Below are positions 50,181 to 59,083 of a stretch of DNA of 64,000 nt, piece after piece. The position numbers and the translations under genes were made by a program. Source of the DNA: Bacteroides mediterraneensis (GTDB taxonomy: Bacteria > Bacteroidota > Bacteroidia > Bacteroidales > Bacteroidaceae); NCBI RefSeq assembly GCF_025993685.1, contig NZ_DAJPEN010000001.1, positions 496,001 to 560,000 of the forward strand. The letters are read 5' to 3'. The notes below the pieces were generated by a model. The model searched no databases and had not been told where the DNA came from. It saw only the letters and a program-made list of their open reading frames with translations. Within the stretch, counting starts at the first letter, position 1. Each line of letters begins with the position of its first letter.

Positions 50181-52241
50181 ATGAAATCCTTGTTATTCCT
50201 TTATTTCTTTGTGGCGATGGCGTTTTCGGCCGTGGCTTCTTCTGTATCGGAGAGTTATGTCATTCCTTATCCTCAACAGATGGTGGTGGGTGAAGGTCAT
50301 TTTGTACTTCAGAAAAATGCTTCTTTTTCATGTAACCTGAAAGGGGCGGATAAGGAAGATTTTGTAAAATATGTCGGTCAGTCTCCTTTTGCATTGACTT
50401 ATAAAAAGAGGGGAAAGACGGATATTGTGTTTAAATTGCTCAGTCCGAAACAGTCGCAGATGAAGGAGGAAGCCTATCGGTTGGAAGTGACGGAAAAGGG
50501 GATTCAAGTGGAGGCCACTTCTGCTTCCGGCTTGTTCTATGCTTTTCAGTCGATAAATCAGTTGGTACAGCCGGCGGGAAACAATATTTTCTTGTTGCCG
50601 GAAGTGACCATCGAGGATGCACCGCGTTTCGCATACCGAGGTATGCACTTGGACGTGTCACGTCATTTTTATACCAAAGAATTTGTTAAGAAACAGCTGG
50701 ATGCATTGGCTCGTTACAAACTGAATCGCTTCCACTGGCATCTGACCGATGGGGCCGGATGGCGGATTGAAATCAAGAAATATCCGGAGTTGACGCGCGA
50801 AACGGCTTATCGTCCTTTCCCGGACTGGAAAAGCTGGTGGAACGGTGGACGGACGTATTGCCGGCAGGATGCTCCGGGGGCATCCGGAGGATACTACACG
50901 CAGGAAGATGTGAAAGAGATTGTGGAATATGCCCGTCAGCTTCATATTACGGTGATTCCGGAGATTGAGATGCCGGCTCATTCGGAGGAAGTCTTGGCTG
51001 CCCTTCCACAGCTGGCCTGCGGAGGTGATTTGAAGCCCGGTGGTGAGTTCTGCCCTGGAAAAGAATTGACTTACACTTTCCTGACCGATGTGTTGAAGGA
51101 AGTGATGGCGCTTTTCCCGTCGGAATACATTCATATCGGAGGGGATGAGGCCAGCACGAACCACTGGAAACAATGTCCCGACTGTCAGGCACGGATGAAG
51201 GAAGAAGGAATGAAAGAAGAAGGCGAACTGCAGGAGTATCTTGTTTCAAGAATTGAAAAGTTCTTGCGGGAGAACGGCCGCAAGATGATTGGTTGGGACG
51301 AAATACTGACGGGCGAGTTGGATGAAACTTCGGCTGTGACCGTGTGGCGCGGAGAAGATAAGGGAGCCGAGTCAGTGAAAAGAGGGCTGCGTACGATTCT
51401 GTCGCCGGGTGCCTATTGCTATTTTGACAGTTATCAGGATGCGCCGCGCACACAGCCTGAAGCCATTGGAGGGTATCTTCCGTTGGAAAAGGTATATTCT
51501 TATGAGCCTGTAACTCCGGCTTTCCCGGCAGATAAGCTGGATTGCGTGTGGGGAGTTCAAGGAAATGTATGGGCAGAATATTTGTCTACGCCGGAACATA
51601 CGGAATATATGATTTATCCTCGTTTGCTGGCATTGGCCGAGGTGGCCTGGACCAACCCGGAGCGGAAGGACTGGAAGCGTTTCCATGCAGAGGCTTTGCA
51701 GGAAGTGGAAGTGTTGGATTCATTGGGATACCATACTTTTGACTTGAAGAATGAAGTGGGTAACCGTCCGGAGGCACTGAGTGTTGACAACCATCTGGCA
51801 AAAGGCAAGAAGGTAGAGTATCTGCGCCCTTATGCGGCAGATTCTTATCCGGCGGGAGGAGACGGAGCTTTGACCAACGGCATCCATGGGGGATGGGTCT
51901 ATACCGATTTGCGCTGGCAGGGATTCCTTGGAAAAGGAATGGACGCGGTAGTGGATTTGGAAAAATCACTGCCTATCCGCCAGCTTTCCATCGACTTCAT
52001 GCAGTTGATAGGTCCGGGTGTGTTCCTGCCGCAGAAGGTCAGCTTCCTGGTTTCGGACGACGGAAAGGAATATACGCTGTTGAAGACGATTACGACGACG
52101 CTGCCTATTACGGATGAAAAGCTGACTATCCAGAATTATGCATGGGAGGGCACTTGCGAGGCTCGTTACGTGCGGGTACAGGCTGACATCAATCCTGAAG
52201 CCGGTGGATTCTTGTTTACCGACGAGATTGTAGTGAAATAA
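50181..52241 (+). CDS. Beta-N-acetylhexosaminidase, GH20
   Basis: Exported exo-glycosidase of 686 residues that removes terminal GlcNAc or GalNAc. The signal peptide ends near VASSVS. A GH20b N-terminal domain (about 25-150) is followed by the catalytic TIM barrel with FHWHLTDGAGWRIEI, PEIEMPAHSEE and IHIGGDEAS, where D322 and E323 are the substrate-assisted catalytic pair. The C-terminal region (about 540-686) resembles a carbohydrate-binding beta domain. Such enzymes act on host mucin glycans or chitin-like oligosaccharides in the periplasm or at the surface. It is apparently monocistronic, with its 3' end 7 bases from the converging porin-like gene. Confidence 0.95.
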   Translation: MKSLLFLYFFVAMAFSAVASSVSESYVIPYPQQMVVGEGHFVLQKNASFSCNLKGADKEDFVKYVGQSPFALTYKKRGKTDIVFKLLSPKQSQMKEEAYRLEVTEKGIQVEATSASGLFYAFQSINQLVQPAGNNIFLLPEVTIEDAPRFAYRGMHLDVSRHFYTKEFVKKQLDALARYKLNRFHWHLTDGAGWRIEIKKYPELTRETAYRPFPDWKSWWNGGRTYCRQDAPGASGGYYTQEDVKEIVEYARQLHITVIPEIEMPAHSEEVLAALPQLACGGDLKPGGEFCPGKELTYTFLTDVLKEVMALFPSEYIHIGGDEASTNHWKQCPDCQARMKEEGMKEEGELQEYLVSRIEKFLRENGRKMIGWDEILTGELDETSAVTVWRGEDKGAESVKRGLRTILSPGAYCYFDSYQDAPRTQPEAIGGYLPLEKVYSYEPVTPAFPADKLDCVWGVQGNVWAEYLSTPEHTEYMIYPRLLALAEVAWTNPERKDWKRFHAEALQEVEVLDSLGYHTFDLKNEVGNRPEALSVDNHLAKGKKVEYLRPYAADSYPAGGDGALTNGIHGGWVYTDLRWQGFLGKGMDAVVDLEKSLPIRQLSIDFMQLIGPGVFLPQKVSFLVSDDGKEYTLLKTITTTLPITDEKLTIQNYAWEGTCEARYVRVQADINPEAGGFLFTDEIVVK

Positions 52242-52248
52242 TTCTATA

Positions 52249-53295
52249 TCAGAGGGCCGGAAGCACGTACCCGAAGCGCAACAGGCCAATCAGGTAGTGT
52301 GCTTCCGGCTGATGAATCAGATGCAAGGTGGGCTGTATGAACCCTTTGCCCAGGCAGGGAATCTTCCAAGTGAATTCACTGGCCCATTCGTGTGAATGGG
52401 AGAAACGGGCGTAATCGGTGAATAGTCCGCCTTCTGTTTTTCCACATTGCCATACAAGGCCTGCTCCGGAATAGTGTTTGCATCCTTGGCTGGCGTGCCA
52501 TTGGGCAGAAACCTGTAAGAGCACTTGCAGGCGGGGAGTGATTGACTGTTCTGCATATCCCCAGATTATTTTCCGGATTTCTTTCTTTTCTTCTTTTGAT
52601 GCTTGTTCCGTATCTCCTTCTGCATAATTCCGATACATCCCGCTATGTAAAGCAAAGCCCATGTGATAATTGCTGTCATGATGCTGGTAGTTGAATGAGG
52701 TGAGACAGAGTATCCCGTCGCGCTTCGGGCAGAAACGGAATACATTTTCTTTTCCTGTAAAGCGATAGGAGGCTTTCCCGTTATACAAAGAAGCTTGCAG
52801 GCTCCATTGAGCCTGTTGCAGCTCATAGTGTACCCCCATGGAAGACACCGGATAGTTGGCTATGGGATAATCGGCCGACAAGGTGGGAAAGATGCCGCAT
52901 GAGCTGTTGGTGAACAGGGCTGTGGCCGGCGAAGTGAAATAGTCTTCGTTTAGGTTACGGATGCCGATGAACAGGCTGGAATTTCCCATTGGCTGCCGGA
53001 TGCCCAGTATGGCTGCGGCAAGCGGGTGATTGTCTTCTTCGATGTTGGAAAAGGTCTGCAAATCGTTGGCCAAAGACTCGGCTCGGGTTTTGGCCGTGCT
53101 GAGGGTGGCTGCTTCAAGGGTGGCAGACGGGCCTAGCGGGGCGGAAAAATCCAACCGTAACAAATTCACCCAGTTGGCTCCTTTCTTGAAATCGCTCTGC
53201 AGTTCGGTGGTATAATTAATCAGGAGTTTCTGGGCAAAGCAACGGCAAGGGGATACCGTTGCAATGACCAGTATGTATTTGATAAGTTTTGTCAT
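52249..53295 (-). CDS. Outer membrane porin-like protein downstream of mgtA
   Basis: Exported beta-rich protein of 348 residues. A signal peptide (cleavage near CRCFAQK) and alternating short amphipathic strands run to a C-terminal FGYVLPAL. It resembles carbohydrate-porin (OprB-like) proteins of Bacteroides, for example in the ANWVNLLRLDFSAPLG and LFIGIRNLNEDYF stretches, but the similarity is moderate. Its ATG overlaps the mgtA stop as ATGA at 53292-53295, so translation is coupled. That pairing suggests a channel feeding the Mg2+ pump; a different substrate is possible. The ORF start at 53301 would add two residues. Confidence 0.65.
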   Translation of the reverse strand: MTKLIKYILVIATVSPCRCFAQKLLINYTTELQSDFKKGANWVNLLRLDFSAPLGPSATLEAATLSTAKTRAESLANDLQTFSNIEEDNHPLAAAILGIRQPMGNSSLFIGIRNLNEDYFTSPATALFTNSSCGIFPTLSADYPIANYPVSSMGVHYELQQAQWSLQASLYNGKASYRFTGKENVFRFCPKRDGILCLTSFNYQHHDSNYHMGFALHSGMYRNYAEGDTEQASKEEKKEIRKIIWGYAEQSITPRLQVLLQVSAQWHASQGCKHYSGAGLVWQCGKTEGGLFTDYARFSHSHEWASEFTWKIPCLGKGFIQPTLHLIHQPEAHYLIGLLRFGYVLPAL

Positions 53296-55955
53296 AACCA
53301 TTTGGTGAAACGATGGATGTACCAGTTCTTAATCAGTTGTGTCAGTACGCAGTAGGAGAGCAGGATGCCGAACAGCCAGGGGAAATAGCTTGCAGGCAAA
53401 GCTTCCAGACCGATGGAGGTCCCAAACGGGGTGAAGGGAATCAGGATGCCAGTAGCCATGATGAGCAGGGTCAGTCCGGTTACCTGCCAGGAGGCACGGC
53501 TTTGTATGAACGGCACTTTCCGCGTACGTATCATGTGTACAATCAGTGTTTGCGACAGCAGGCCTTCGATGAACCATCCGGACTGGAAGAGGGTCTGATG
53601 CTCCATGCTCTGACAGCTGAAGGCGAACCACATCACTAGATAAGTGACGATGTCGAAGATGGAACTGATGGGACCGATGAAAATCATGAAGCGGCTCAGG
53701 TCGGAGGCATCCCATTTCCGGGGTTTCCGGAGGTATTCCGCATCCATCCGGTCGAAGGGGATGGTGGTCTGCGAAATATCATACAGCAGGTTCTGAATCA
53801 GCAGATGAATGGGAAGCATGGGCAGGAAGGGCAGGAAAGCACTGGCTGCCATGACACTGAACATGTTGCCGAAATTGGAACTGGCGGTCATCTTGATGTA
53901 TTTGGTGATGTTGCCGAAGGTCTTTCTTCCTTCCAGTACCCCGTCTTCCAATACCATCAGGCTCTTTTCCAGTAGGATGATGTCGGCACTTTCCTTGGCA
54001 ATGTCTACGGCTGAGTCGACCGAGATTCCGATGTCCGATTGGCGGAGGGCTGCCGCATCGTTGATACCGTCACCTAGGAAGCCGACGGTATTTTGCTGTG
54101 CTTGGAGGAGGGTGATGATTTCCGTTTTCTGCACGGGAGTCAGTTTGGAGAAGACGGTCGTCTCGCGTACTGCTTTCATCTTTTCCTCCTCATTCAAGTC
54201 GGCCAGTTGAGGGCCGCTGAGTGCGTTAGTAGTGTTGATACCCACTTGCCGGGCGATGGTACGCACCACGGCATCGTTGTCTCCAGACAAGATTTTGACC
54301 TCAATTCCGTGTTCATGCAATTGCTGTATGGCCTTGGCTGCCGATTGCTTGGGTGGGTCCAGAAAGGCCAGATAGCCAATCAGTACCATCTCTTTTTCAT
54401 CTTCCACACAGAAGTCGCACGCTTTGTCGAGGTAGCTTTTTTGCGCTACGGCAATGACCCGCATGCCTTGCTTGTTCATCTGTTCGATGATACGATGTGC
54501 CTTATGTTTCAGGGCTTCCGTCATGGGATGTACCTCTCCGTCGAATTCGGCATGTGAGCAGATGGCCAGCATCTCTTCTACGGCACCTTTGGTGATAATC
54601 TGTCGTTTTCCTTGTCGGTCTTCCACCACGACCGACATTCTCCGCCGGGTGAAATCAAACGGTATTTCGTCCACCTTGACATAGTTGTCTTTCAGGTATT
54701 CCAATGACAGTTCCTTGACGTGCGACAGGATGGCCTTGTCCATCAGGTTTTTCAATCCGGTCTGGAAGAAGCTGTTGAAATAGGCATGACGCAGAATACG
54801 GCGGCTTTCATCGCTGCTTCCGTCGGCATTGATGTATTTTTCCAATACAATCTGGTCGCAGGTGAGGGTACCGGTTTTGTCGGTACAGAGAATGTTCATG
54901 GCCCCGAAGTTCTGAATGGCATTCAAGTCTTTTACGATGGTTTTCTTCTTGGACATGGCTACGGCTCCTTTGGCAAGGTTGGCCGTCACAATCATCGGAA
55001 GCATTTCCGGCGTGAGGCCCACGGCTACCGATACGGCAAAGATAAAAGCTTCCAGCCAGTCGCTTTTGGTCACTCCGTTGACCAGAAACACGAAGGGAAT
55101 CATGATGAGCATGAAGCGTATGAGCAGGAAGCTGACTTTGCTGATTCCTTTGTCGAAGGCGGTGGCGGCACGGTGTCCGGCAATGCTGCGGGCGATGGTG
55201 CCCAGGTAAGTGTCGTTTCCGGTGGCAATGACAATGCCGGTGGCCGAACCGCTGACTACGTTGGAGCCCATGAAACAGATGTTTTCCAGTTCTATGACAC
55301 TGCCTTTGCGGTGTTTGTTCGCATTTGTTTCCGGGCGCTTTTCAATCGGGTCCGATTCTCCTGTCAAGGATGACTGGCTGACAAACAGGTCTTTTGCTTC
55401 GATAATACGGAGGTCGGCTGGTATCATGTCGCCAGCGGCAATCATGACGATATCCCCCGGTACCAGTTCTGTGATGTTGATTTCTTCATCGTGCTGGCCG
55501 GCACGTCTCACATAGCAGGTATTCGTGACCATCTTGAGCAAAGCCTCGCTCGAAGCGTTGGCTTTCCATTCCTGACAGAAGCGGAGGATGGTACTGGCAA
55601 TCACCATCGTCAGAATAATGAAGATGGCCGTCCAATCCTGTTCTCCGGGGTTGGCTAGCAGGACATCGAGTACGAAAGAAATGACCACCAGCACGGTCAG
55701 TACGCCGATGAAAGGGTTGATGAAGGCCTTGATGAAGGTGGAAACCGGATTCTTCTTCTGTTCGTGTGCTACCTCATTCGTTCCATAGATGGACTGCCGG
55801 TTCTCGATTTCTTCGGATGTCAGTCCGTTTTTGCTGGTCTGAAAATAATTGCATACGGTGTTGAGAGGCTGGGTAGCTGCCAAAAATACCTTTTCAGCAT
55901 TGAATGTGCTTGTTTCCTTACTTTTTCTTCTTTTCCACATAATACCTGAATTCAT
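53292..55955 (-). CDS. mgtA: Magnesium-translocating P-type ATPase
   Basis: P3B-type ATPase of 887 residues that imports Mg2+ into the cytoplasm. Visible are the actuator motif SSLTGESDPIEK, the phosphorylation site CTDKTGTLTCD, the hinge GDGINDAAALRQSDIGIS, ten membrane helices and the NFGNMFSVMAASAFLPFLPM stretch of MgtA/MgtB. The N-terminus is short and basic. Its promoter -7 element is at 55987-55994, with four 11-bp-spaced TTAGA repeats just upstream. The two-component operon upstream and the porin-like gene downstream lie on the same strand. Confidence 0.95.
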   Translation of the reverse strand: MNSGIMWKRRKSKETSTFNAEKVFLAATQPLNTVCNYFQTSKNGLTSEEIENRQSIYGTNEVAHEQKKNPVSTFIKAFINPFIGVLTVLVVISFVLDVLLANPGEQDWTAIFIILTMVIASTILRFCQEWKANASSEALLKMVTNTCYVRRAGQHDEEINITELVPGDIVMIAAGDMIPADLRIIEAKDLFVSQSSLTGESDPIEKRPETNANKHRKGSVIELENICFMGSNVVSGSATGIVIATGNDTYLGTIARSIAGHRAATAFDKGISKVSFLLIRFMLIMIPFVFLVNGVTKSDWLEAFIFAVSVAVGLTPEMLPMIVTANLAKGAVAMSKKKTIVKDLNAIQNFGAMNILCTDKTGTLTCDQIVLEKYINADGSSDESRRILRHAYFNSFFQTGLKNLMDKAILSHVKELSLEYLKDNYVKVDEIPFDFTRRRMSVVVEDRQGKRQIITKGAVEEMLAICSHAEFDGEVHPMTEALKHKAHRIIEQMNKQGMRVIAVAQKSYLDKACDFCVEDEKEMVLIGYLAFLDPPKQSAAKAIQQLHEHGIEVKILSGDNDAVVRTIARQVGINTTNALSGPQLADLNEEEKMKAVRETTVFSKLTPVQKTEIITLLQAQQNTVGFLGDGINDAAALRQSDIGISVDSAVDIAKESADIILLEKSLMVLEDGVLEGRKTFGNITKYIKMTASSNFGNMFSVMAASAFLPFLPMLPIHLLIQNLLYDISQTTIPFDRMDAEYLRKPRKWDASDLSRFMIFIGPISSIFDIVTYLVMWFAFSCQSMEHQTLFQSGWFIEGLLSQTLIVHMIRTRKVPFIQSRASWQVTGLTLLIMATGILIPFTPFGTSIGLEALPASYFPWLFGILLSYCVLTQLIKNWYIHRFTKWL

Positions 55956-55986
55956 AGGGTGATTACTCTGTTTCCTTTTCGCACGG

Positions 55987-55994
55987 CAAAAGTA
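55987..55994 (-). promoter_or_regulatory. Promoter -7 element for mgtA
   Basis: Minus strand reads TACTTTTG, an exact TAnnTTTG match 31 bases upstream of the mgtA start. The leader is too short for an M-box riboswitch. Confidence 0.7.
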
Positions 55995-56017
55995 AGCGAT
56001 ACTGCTGGCAGGGCCTG

Positions 56018-56055
56018 TTAGAGGATAATTAGAGTGGTATTAGAAAACTATTAGA
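56018..56055 (-). promoter_or_regulatory. Four 11-bp-spaced direct repeats upstream of mgtA, likely response-regulator site
   Basis: TTAGA occurs at 56018, 56029, 56040 and 56051, each separated by exactly 6 bases, so the pitch is 11 bp (one helical turn). On the mgtA strand this is TCTAA. OmpR/PhoB-family regulators bind such tandem half-sites side by side. The block starts 24 bases upstream of the -7 element, a usual activator position, and the next operon encodes an OmpR-family regulator. Confidence 0.7.
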
Positions 56056-56118
56056 ATCCTGCCGGTTGTTTCCGGCCGTCTTTCTGATAGTGTGGTGTGA
56101 AAGCTGAATAAGAGACTT

Positions 56119-57489
56119 TTAGATATGAGGCAGCTCAATGGTGAAGGTTGTGCCTTCTCCTTGTTTGGAATGTACGGCAAGATGTCCTTGGTGAAGCCCG
56201 ATAATCTTTTGGGCAAGTGCCATGCCGATGCCGTGTCCTTCTGTCTGCTTGTCTTGTTCCCCTCGGTAGAATAAGGTGAAAATCTGCTCTTTTTCTTTGT
56301 CCGATATGCCAATCCCATTGTCGGACAAGCGGATAATCGCCCATTTGTCCCAATAGGAGATTTGGACGAAGGAGGATTTGTTTTCCGAATACTTGCAGTT
56401 GTTTTCAATCAGGTTGGCAAAGGCGATGTTCAGTAGGTAGGAGTTGCCCATGACGGTAATCATCCGGTCGTCTTCGGCATCTTCCTGTTCGAAAATCAGT
56501 TCGATCTGGTATTCCGGGTGGGCCCGCAGAATGAGTTCCCGGGTGTCAAGCAGCAGTTCGTCGAGCCGGATTTCGTGCATCTTGATTTGCTCTTTCTGGT
56601 AATCCGCCTTGGCCAGATTGAGGAGTCCGTCAATCAGTTTGGTCATGCGTCGTGCATCCTGTAATACGTTTTGCATGGCTTGGCGGTATTGCGCTTCTGT
56701 CCGTTCCTTTTGCAAGGCTAAATCCAGTTCGGCCATCAGGGCAGCCAACGGCGTTCTCATCTCGTGGGATACGTTGCTGACAAACATCTTTTGTGCGTTG
56801 AATGAAATTTCCAGTCGTTCCAGCAAGTCATTAAAGGCCAGACTCAGTTCTCCGAGTTCGTCTTTCTCGTTTCTCACCGGTAATCGCCGGTCAATATGGG
56901 AAGCCGTGATATTCTCCACTTCCCTTACGATTTCCCGAATAGGCTTCAAGGAAGCCCGTACCAGGAAATAACAGGTCACGAACAAGAGCAGCAGTCCGAA
57001 GAGAAACAGAATGATTAAGGTCTTCTGAAGTTCCAGCAGGTTGGTATGGCCGTAACCGTCGTAAGCTGCGGCGGTCACAATGTAGTCCTTTCCTTGAAAG
57101 GGATAGACCATCCCGATGGCCTGGTACTTTCCGATGTGGAATTCTATTTCTTTTTCGTGAAGAATACGAGTGAGCATTTCCGGACTTTCCTTGATAATGT
57201 CATTCTCGACGGCATCGCGGTAAAGCATGCGGAAGTCGGGGGTATAGACTGCCACTTCCACTTCATTGATAAACTCTTTGTTGTTCAGATAGATGGACTG
57301 CATGATGCGGGCATCTACCTGGTCTTGCAGGAAAAGGTGTGCTTTGGTCACAGCCTCACTTTTCAGGTTGTGGAAGAAAGTGTTGCTCCGGATGTGTTCG
57401 CTGACCAGGTAAATCAGGCTCATGCACAACAGAAATACCACGGCTATGACTCCGGTATTTTTGAGTGTCAGGGTGGTCTTTATCTTCAT
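56119..57489 (-). CDS. Two-component sensor histidine kinase
   Basis: Inner membrane kinase of 456 residues. Two membrane helices (about 10-30 and 155-175) flank a periplasmic sensor of about 125 residues. A HAMP domain (about 177-230), a HisKA domain with VSNVSHEMRTPLAALMAEL (phospho-His) and an ATPase domain follow, with N box NLIENNCKYS, G1 DNGIGI and G2 GHGIGMALAQ. The start overlaps the regulator stop as ATGA. The sensor has many acidic residues, which would suit divalent cation sensing, but that is a guess. It lies just upstream of mgtA. Confidence 0.93.
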   Translation of the reverse strand: MKIKTTLTLKNTGVIAVVFLLCMSLIYLVSEHIRSNTFFHNLKSEAVTKAHLFLQDQVDARIMQSIYLNNKEFINEVEVAVYTPDFRMLYRDAVENDIIKESPEMLTRILHEKEIEFHIGKYQAIGMVYPFQGKDYIVTAAAYDGYGHTNLLELQKTLIILFLFGLLLLFVTCYFLVRASLKPIREIVREVENITASHIDRRLPVRNEKDELGELSLAFNDLLERLEISFNAQKMFVSNVSHEMRTPLAALMAELDLALQKERTEAQYRQAMQNVLQDARRMTKLIDGLLNLAKADYQKEQIKMHEIRLDELLLDTRELILRAHPEYQIELIFEQEDAEDDRMITVMGNSYLLNIAFANLIENNCKYSENKSSFVQISYWDKWAIIRLSDNGIGISDKEKEQIFTLFYRGEQDKQTEGHGIGMALAQKIIGLHQGHLAVHSKQGEGTTFTIELPHI

Positions 57490-58181
57490 GGCTTTTCGTC
57501 GGTAAGAATAAATCCGATTCCGGGTTTGGTGTGAATCAGTTTGGTGTCGAAGTCTTTGTCTATTTTCTTGCGCAGGTAATTGATGTATACATCGATGAAA
57601 TTGGTACCGGTATCAAAGTGGGTATTCCATACCTTTTCGGCTATTTCCACCCGGCTGATGACTCTTTCCGGATGCTGTACCATATAGGTCAGTAGGTTGT
57701 ATTCTTTGGGGGAGAGACGGATAGGAATGCCTTGGCGGGTAACTACCCTGCGGCTGGTGTCCACTTGCAGGTCCTTGTAATTCAGTTTGTCGGAAGGAGA
57801 AACCGGATTCTCCGCTTCATTTTTCCGCTTCAGCAGAACTTTTATGCGGGCATTCAGTTCCCTGAAATCGAAAGGTTTGACCATGTAATCATCTGCTCCG
57901 GCATCAAATCCGTCCAGCTTATCATCCGTGGAGCCGAGGGCCGTCAGCATTAGGATGGGAATCTGTGCATTGAGTTTGCGTATTTCCTTGCAAAGCTCGA
58001 ATCCGTTCAGTTTGGGGAGGATGATATCCGAAATGACCAGTTGGAAAGCATGTGACTGAAAAAGTCGAAGTCCCATGGCACCGTCGTATGCCACGAAGGT
58101 GGTATAACCGTTTTCTTCCAATCCGGTTTTCAGAAGGTCGGCCACCCTTTTATCGTCTTCTATGATTAAAATGCTGTACAT
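57486..58181 (-). CDS. OmpR/PhoB-family response regulator
   Basis: Regulator of 231 residues. The receiver domain has acidic pair ED (8-9), phospho-acceptor D52 in VISDIILPK, and the switch Thr and Lys in MLTALG and MVKPFDF. A winged-helix DNA-binding domain follows (about 135-228) with IRLSPKEYNLLTYMVQHPER and VYINYLRKKID. It is the first gene of a two-gene operon with the kinase (ATGA overlap). A likely target is mgtA, because four 11-bp-spaced repeats lie before its promoter. Confidence 0.95.
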   Translation of the reverse strand: MYSILIIEDDKRVADLLKTGLEENGYTTFVAYDGAMGLRLFQSHAFQLVISDIILPKLNGFELCKEIRKLNAQIPILMLTALGSTDDKLDGFDAGADDYMVKPFDFRELNARIKVLLKRKNEAENPVSPSDKLNYKDLQVDTSRRVVTRQGIPIRLSPKEYNLLTYMVQHPERVISRVEIAEKVWNTHFDTGTNFIDVYINYLRKKIDKDFDTKLIHTKPGIGFILTDEKP

Positions 58182-58262
58182 AATAATGTGTGGATGAATA
58201 AGGGAGCAAGGTTTGTTTATAGATTATCAGGGGAAAGCTCCCACGGGGTGGGAAAAGAAAAG

Positions 58263-58336
58263 TGGAGCATACAGGACTCGAACCTGCCACCTTTTGACTG
58301 CCAGTCAAACGCTCTAGCCAGATGAGCTAATGCCCC
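58263..58336 (-). tRNA. tRNA-Ala(GGC)
   Basis: A 74-base cloverleaf on the minus strand. The acceptor GGGGCAT pairs with ATGCTCC (one G-T), discriminator A. The anticodon stem TTTGA/TCAAA encloses loop CTGGCAG with anticodon GGC, and the T loop is GGTTCGAGTCC. CCA is not encoded. A tRNA-Gly would need GCC in the loop, so Ala is the better reading. Confidence 0.92.
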
Positions 58337-58356
58337 ATTATTGCTTGAAAGCGTGA

Positions 58357-58364
58357 CAAAGGTA
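58357..58364 (-). promoter_or_regulatory. Promoter -7 element for tRNA-Ala
   Basis: Minus strand reads TACCTTTG, an exact match 20 bases upstream of the tRNA 5' end. Confidence 0.75.
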
Positions 58365-58417
58365 CAATAATATTTTAAAAAACCAAGCATATTCGTCCGG
58401 AAAACGAAAGAAAACAT

Positions 58418-58425
58418 TAGTTTTG
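58418..58425 (+). promoter_or_regulatory. Promoter -7 element for GNAT gene
   Basis: TAGTTTTG matches TAnnTTTG. The implied start of transcription near 58432 favours translation from 58456. Confidence 0.6.
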
Positions 58426-58455
58426 TGTCGATTTATGTCGAAAAAAAGGAGATTT

Positions 58456-58950
58456 ATGGATTTGCAAATACGCAAGGCCTCACTGGCAGACTTGGATCGT
58501 TTGATGGAAATATTTGAAGAAGCCCGTCGTTTTATGTGTCGTACGGGAAACCCGAATCAGTGGATTAACGGTTATCCGCAGCGTGAACTGATACAGAAAG
58601 AAATAGAGGACGCTCATTGTTACGTGTGTGTCACCAAGGAGGGGAAGACGGTGGCCACTTTCTGTTTCATTCAAGGTCCCGACCCTACGTATGCTCATAT
58701 TGAGGAAGGGGAATGGAAAGACGATTCTCCTTATTATGTGATTCATCGCTTGGCTTCCGACGGTTCTTGTCACGGTATCGGGAAACTGTGTATCGACTGG
58801 TGTTTCAGCCAATGGCCTTGCTTGCGGGTGGATACACATGCCGATAACAGGGTGATGCAGAATCTGGTTCAATCAATGGGCTTTGTGTATTGCGGTATTA
58901 TCTATGTAAGCAACGGTACTCCTCGCTTGGCTTACCAGAAACTGGCGTGA
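58456..58950 (+). CDS. GNAT-family N-acetyltransferase
   Basis: Cytoplasmic acetyltransferase of about 164 residues. It has MDLQIRKASLADLDRLMEIF at the start, the acetyl-CoA loop SCHGIGKLCIDW near residue 110 and the C-terminal VQSMGFVYCGII. The ATG at 58456 is chosen because it has an unusual (for this phylum) AAGGAG motif 5-10 bases upstream and fits the promoter; ATG 58435 would add seven basic residues. The acceptor substrate is unknown. It is probably monocistronic. Confidence 0.88.
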   Translation: MDLQIRKASLADLDRLMEIFEEARRFMCRTGNPNQWINGYPQRELIQKEIEDAHCYVCVTKEGKTVATFCFIQGPDPTYAHIEEGEWKDDSPYYVIHRLASDGSCHGIGKLCIDWCFSQWPCLRVDTHADNRVMQNLVQSMGFVYCGIIYVSNGTPRLAYQKLA

Positions 58951-58993
58951 GAATTTTCCTACATTCTCTTAATAATCCTTAATTGAAAAATAT

Positions 58994-59006
58994 TTTCCAT
59001 TGGAAA
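58994..59006. promoter_or_regulatory. Operator 1 for oxidoreductase/MarR operon
   Basis: Perfect 6-1-6 palindrome TTTCCATTGGAAA, 25 bases upstream of the -7-like element at 59031-59038. Operator 2 at 59046 is one mismatch away on the opposite strand and exactly 52 bp downstream. Confidence 0.6.
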
Positions 59007-59030
59007 TTTATTCTTTTCTCGATTATTTCT

Positions 59031-59038
59031 TTTCTTTG
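59031..59038 (+). promoter_or_regulatory. -7-like element of oxidoreductase/MarR operon
   Basis: TTTCTTTG differs from TAnnTTTG at one position. It lies between two operators, and the start codon follows 45 bases downstream. Confidence 0.5.
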
Positions 59039-59045
59039 CAAATAG

Positions 59046-59058
59046 TTTCCAATAGAAA
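59046..59058. promoter_or_regulatory. Operator 2 for oxidoreductase/MarR operon
   Basis: TTTCCAATAGAAA; its reverse complement TTTCTATTGGAAA differs from operator 1 by one base. It lies at the expected transcription start, where a bound repressor would block initiation. Confidence 0.6.
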
Positions 59059-59083
59059 ATAATAACAAAGAAAAGAAATAGCT

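Noticed and set aside
55956..56118. M-box magnesium riboswitch before mgtA
   Set aside because: The leader from the -7 element to the start is only about 30 bases, far too short, and no M-box core is visible.
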